This document shows positions 4,938 through 6,987 of a DNA stretch of 6,987 nt, piece by piece. This DNA comes from an uncultured beta proteobacterium. Its GTDB lineage: Bacteria; Pseudomonadota; Gammaproteobacteria; Burkholderiales; Rhodocyclaceae. The stretch spans positions 1 to 6,987 of the forward strand of contig CAIVZW010000078.1 of NCBI GenBank assembly GCA_903910495.1. Reading direction: 5' to 3'. Made by a program: the position numbers and the translations under genes. The notes below the pieces were generated by a model that worked only from the letters and a program-made list of their open reading frames with translations, searched no databases and had not been told where the DNA came from. Numbering within the stretch: position 1 is the first letter of the stretch; each line of letters opens with the position of its first letter.

Positions 4938-6095
4938 TTAATCCACCCACTTCCCTGACTTCCCGATCCAATCCGGCAGCGGGTTGCCAATCTCCGGAGA
5001 ATCTATCCGTACCCCGGCTGATTCAAGCCCCTCGAATTCAAAGCTTCCATCGATGTAGCTACGGATTCGTGAATTCGACCAATTAATTGCCATCGAATAG
5101 AGGTGCTCATGTTGGATGTATCGTGCAATCACGTCATCATCAACACCCGGCTCGACCCCATCCTCCGCATCCGAGTTTCGCCAATCCTTGCCAAACTGTG
5201 TTTCCAGCCAAATAGCTAGTTTTTCATGTGGCGTGCAACCAAGCAATGCACCGTCAAGTACCTGTTTGATGGTGAACTCGTAGTCATCCCAATAACCGGA
5301 CTCTTGAAATTGAAGTTGAACGCAGAGGTCTTCCCATACGTTCTTCAGATTTTGGTCATCACCTGCCAATTGCGATGGCATCTTCATAAGTGCGTATTTG
5401 GCGCGTTCGCACACGTGTTTGATTGCGATCTGACGAACGCCGTTTCGGATTTCTTTGTCAGCATCAAAGTAACGACCCTTTGGATTGATTCGTTTTCTCT
5501 CTAATTCAATGGCCAAGCATTCGAGGGTTTCAAGTTGATCGCCTAACACCTTATAGATTCGTAGCTCACGTCCATTTTTCCTCAAAGCCTTGAGGCATGC
5601 ACCGTAATACCAACGCTGATCCTCAAATCCCGTTCTGAATTTATTGAAAATATCAAGACCGTCTTCCTGTACATCTCTCAGCGTGCACGTCAGGTTGTGG
5701 AGTTTGTCAGCAGCGGCGACCAGCTTGATGTCGTCAGTGGCAATCTCAAGGTGCTTCACATAGGCTTCTTTTCGCGGCAGCAAGTCCGGTTTGATGGCCT
5801 CAAAGGTGTCCGTGCAGCCTTCAACGATTGCCGCCACTCGGTTGCCGAACATGTCACGCACCGTTTCGAGCATGACCAAACCACCACAATCTTCAGCAGC
5901 ATCATGCAGCAATGCACCGATCGCCTGATCCTCGTCGCCGCCATACTCCAGTACCAGGCCGCAAACCGAGATTAAGTGCGAAATGTAGGGTACCTCACCG
6001 CCTTTGCGCCGCTGCGTGGCGTGAATCTCATTGGCAAACTGTAAGGCTTGTGCAAACCGCGGCGAGAAGAAAGGATTCTCAGACTTGTTCGACAT
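4938..6095 (-). CDS. RelA/SpoT-type HD hydrolase domain protein with an extra C-terminal domain, 385 aa
   Basis: Residues 9-140 match the HD hydrolase domain of RelA/SpoT and of single-domain (p)ppGpp hydrolases such as MESH1: F..AL.FA...H..Q.RKGG..PYI.H (metal-ligand H40), ALLHDAAED (H64, D65, E68, D69) and AAADKLHNL (D130, N134). All expected metal and catalytic positions are present, so hydrolysis of a 3'-pyrophosphate on a guanosine or similar nucleotide is likely. There is no synthetase domain; instead helices (145-200) lead to a distinct region (about 205-345) with WEDLCVQLQF.ESGYWDDYE and W.N.RIRSYI motifs that I recall from stand-alone island proteins, so this is a fusion. ATG 6095 overlaps the HTH gene stop (TAATG), with GGAGG five bases upstream; ATG 6107 is less likely. 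Confidence 0.88.
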   Translation of the reverse strand: MSNKSENPFFSPRFAQALQFANEIHATQRRKGGEVPYISHLISVCGLVLEYGGDEDQAIGALLHDAAEDCGGLVMLETVRDMFGNRVAAIVEGCTDTFEAIKPDLLPRKEAYVKHLEIATDDIKLVAAADKLHNLTCTLRDVQEDGLDIFNKFRTGFEDQRWYYGACLKALRKNGRELRIYKVLGDQLETLECLAIELERKRINPKGRYFDADKEIRNGVRQIAIKHVCERAKYALMKMPSQLAGDDQNLKNVWEDLCVQLQFQESGYWDDYEFTIKQVLDGALLGCTPHEKLAIWLETQFGKDWRNSDAEDGVEPGVDDDVIARYIQHEHLYSMAINWSNSRIRSYIDGSFEFEGLESAGVRIDSPEIGNPLPDWIGKSGKWVD

Positions 6096-6580
6096 TACAA
6101 CCTCCATGTGTCAACTGCGATTCGTTCCGACTGAGCGAGTTTCAGGCGCGTTTGCTTCCGGTAGTCGTCATAGAGCCGCGCCACTCGGTTGATTGGAAAG
6201 ACTCCTCCTGGGCGGTACAGACCTAGATACCTATGAGCGTCGGGATCGTCCGCGAGAAGGTCCTGACGTAGCCTAAAGAGTTTTTCGGCGTCGACAATCG
6301 GGCAGCCTGATAGGACCGTGTAAATTTCCAAATCTCGCAATCGGTCCGAATCGGGTTGGCCGGTAACCAACCATTTCTCGCTGATATTGAGCCCCTCTGC
6401 CAATACCTTGAGTGTGTCTGGCGGGACGGGGTCGATCCCACGCAACAGGCGCAGCGCGTTGAATTCAAGGACGCCGCATTTGGATTCCAGATACTTTGCC
6501 CGCTGTTTGTTTGGAATGCCGTCGAATGACAGTGCGGCGTTAATATTGTCGGCAGTCGTCGTGCTATTTTTGGAGATCAT
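6095..6580 (-). CDS. XRE/CI-like DNA-binding regulator, 161 aa
   Basis: Residues 13-75 look like the HTH of phage-type repressors: NKQRAKYLESKCGV, then ALRLLRG, P..P..LKVLAEGLNISEKW and LVTG, the usual order for an HTH whose last helix leads into a W(L/V)LTG turn. The remaining 85 residues are helical and charged, with no LexA-type peptidase motif. It is the first complete gene of its operon: AAGGAGG lies six bases upstream of ATG 6580, and its stop overlaps the HD start (TAATG). It probably represses its own operon, the inverted repeat at 6731-6757 being a natural candidate site. It might instead be a regulator for the whole cargo block. Confidence 0.82.
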   Translation of the reverse strand: MISKNSTTTADNINAALSFDGIPNKQRAKYLESKCGVLEFNALRLLRGIDPVPPDTLKVLAEGLNISEKWLVTGQPDSDRLRDLEIYTVLSGCPIVDAEKLFRLRQDLLADDPDAHRYLGLYRPGGVFPINRVARLYDDYRKQTRLKLAQSERIAVDTWRL

Positions 6581-6582
6581 CG

Positions 6583-6711
6583 CTAGCCTCCTTGCGCGAA
6601 TGTGCTGTTGGTCAGATTGCTCTCACTATCCCAGCGATAGCCGAGCGTGTTGAGCAGTACTTTTAGCTTTTCGGCCTGCCCGTGAACGTCGCCGATTATG
6701 TCGTAACACAT
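6583..6711 (-). pseudogene. Truncated phosphoesterase start serving as leader ORF, 42 aa
   Basis: The frame opens at ATG 6711 with AAGGAG nine bases upstream and encodes residues 2-26 of the phosphoesterase nearly unchanged, including the metal motif GDVHG, up to LNTLGYR. It then switches to 16 unrelated residues and stops at TAG, two bases before the HTH start codon. All other catalytic motifs are missing, so it is not an enzyme. Its good initiation site and tight spacing to the HTH gene mean it may still be translated and couple expression of the operon. Confidence 0.8.
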
Positions 6712-6823
6712 TGCTTGCTCCTTAGGCTTAGTTGCATTACACTACAAACTATACAACACTTAGTAGCGAGTTGCAACTATGTTAAAGTCTCCGCCTGAAT
6801 CTGTGTCACTGCCATCGGTTCCA
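6639..6823. repeat. Right copy of the 185-bp diverged direct repeat
   Basis: It matches 3461-3645 with no gaps. Here the rightward Nudix gene is intact and the leftward phosphoesterase is broken, the mirror image of the left copy. The similarity ends near codon 26 of the phosphoesterase on one side and near codon 15 of the Nudix gene on the other. Confidence 0.9.
6712..6778. promoter_or_regulatory. Divergent control region, right copy, driving the HTH-HD operon and the Nudix gene
   Basis: GTTGCAT (6731-6737) and ATACAAC (6751-6757) repeat the inverted arms of the left copy around a 13-base centre, with only two changes across the 40-bp core. It probably drives the HTH-HD operon leftwards and the Nudix gene rightwards. 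Exact promoter boxes are not certain. Confidence 0.58.
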
Positions 6824-6987
6824 AACCACCCAATGCCCTTTGTCCGCATTGAACTGGTGGTCATGTCGATCGTCGAGGGGGAGCTTTCCGTCTTGCTGGG
6901 CAGACGAACTCAGGCGCCTTACGCGGGGAAATGGGCGTTGCCAGGGGGCGTCTTGAGAATTGACCTTGATCCTGACCTTCAAGAGGC
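6779..6987 (+). CDS. Nudix-family protein, N-terminal 69 residues (continues beyond the window)
   Basis: Starting at ATG 6779 the frame is open to the end of the window. After a short polar leader (MLKSPPESVSLPSVPNHP) comes a first strand FVRIELVVMSIVEG..SVLLGRR, then APYAGKWALPGGV (residues 46-58), the hallmark approach to a Nudix box; the following LRIDLDPDLQEA is the start of the box with a short insert. Such proteins hydrolyse nucleoside diphosphates linked to another group, for example ADP-ribose, or act as NrtR-type regulators in which the Nudix fold senses the ligand. The rest of the box and any winged-helix domain lie outside the window. It shares its control region with the phosphoesterase stub and has a remnant twin at 3601. 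Confidence 0.85.
   Translation, partial: MLKSPPESVSLPSVPNHPMPFVRIELVVMSIVEGELSVLLGRRTQAPYAGKWALPGGVLRIDLDPDLQE

Noticed and set aside
4410..4971. N-terminal half of a 415-aa minus-strand open frame
   Set aside because: Its translation is Gly/Arg/Gln/Ser-rich low complexity and it lies over two better genes (81 and 94 aa) with their own ribosome binding sites and coupled junctions in another frame.
5226..5975. Plus-strand frames of 92 aa opposite the HD hydrolase
   Set aside because: The minus strand carries conserved HD motifs across the same DNA, and the plus frames lack initiation sites and family features.
3461..6823. Direct repeats as insertion-sequence or transposon ends
   Set aside because: The copies are 185 bp, about 86% identical, partly coding and not inverted at the ends, and no transposase lies between them.

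Overview
The window looks like the accessory edge of a proteobacterial chromosome, with a genomic island or integrative element starting next to a tRNA gene. Supporting signs are a tRNA-Thr with an encoded CCA end, moderate GC content, Shine-Dalgarno-led genes in short coupled operons, and mostly phage- or island-type small proteins. Pseudomonadales or Xanthomonadales would fit, but the sequence does not fix the genus. No integrase, transposase or CRISPR array is present.

Layout. Positions 1-74 hold most of a tRNA-Thr(CGT), followed by its terminator. A self-contained minus-strand unit follows: one 80-residue protein with its own promoter, palindromes and terminator. Next is a minus-strand pair: a calcineurin-like metallophosphoesterase (2607-3533) and, 11 bp downstream, an unrecognised 596-residue multidomain protein (805-2595). 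Upstream of the phosphoesterase is a divergent control region that once also drove a Nudix gene. Only the first residues of that Nudix gene survive here (3601-3675).

From about 3650 to 6635 lies an inserted cargo block. It holds a minus-strand operon in the order small XRE-like regulator (161 aa), RelA/SpoT-type HD hydrolase with an extra C-terminal domain (385 aa), and two small proteins (81 and 94 aa). After these comes decayed DNA resembling the C-terminal part of a RelA/SpoT-like nucleotidyltransferase domain from phage polyproteins, overlapped in antisense by a small plus-strand gene. The HTH-HD and HD-81 aa and 81-94 aa junctions are all tight (one TAATG overlap, two TAAATG junctions).

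The cargo block is bounded by a second, about 86% identical copy of the phosphoesterase/Nudix control region (6639-6823, ungapped offset of exactly 3178 bp from 3461-3645). In the right copy the Nudix gene is intact up to the window edge and the phosphoesterase is cut to 26 recognisable codons. In the left copy the reverse holds. The simplest reading is that an ancestral phosphoesterase-control region-Nudix pair was split by a cargo cassette that now borrows the right-hand promoter. How the genes cooperate is inference: nucleotide-cleaving enzymes (phosphoesterase, Nudix, HD hydrolase) under local regulators suggest a nucleotide-signal, stress, toxin-antitoxin or phage-defence island.
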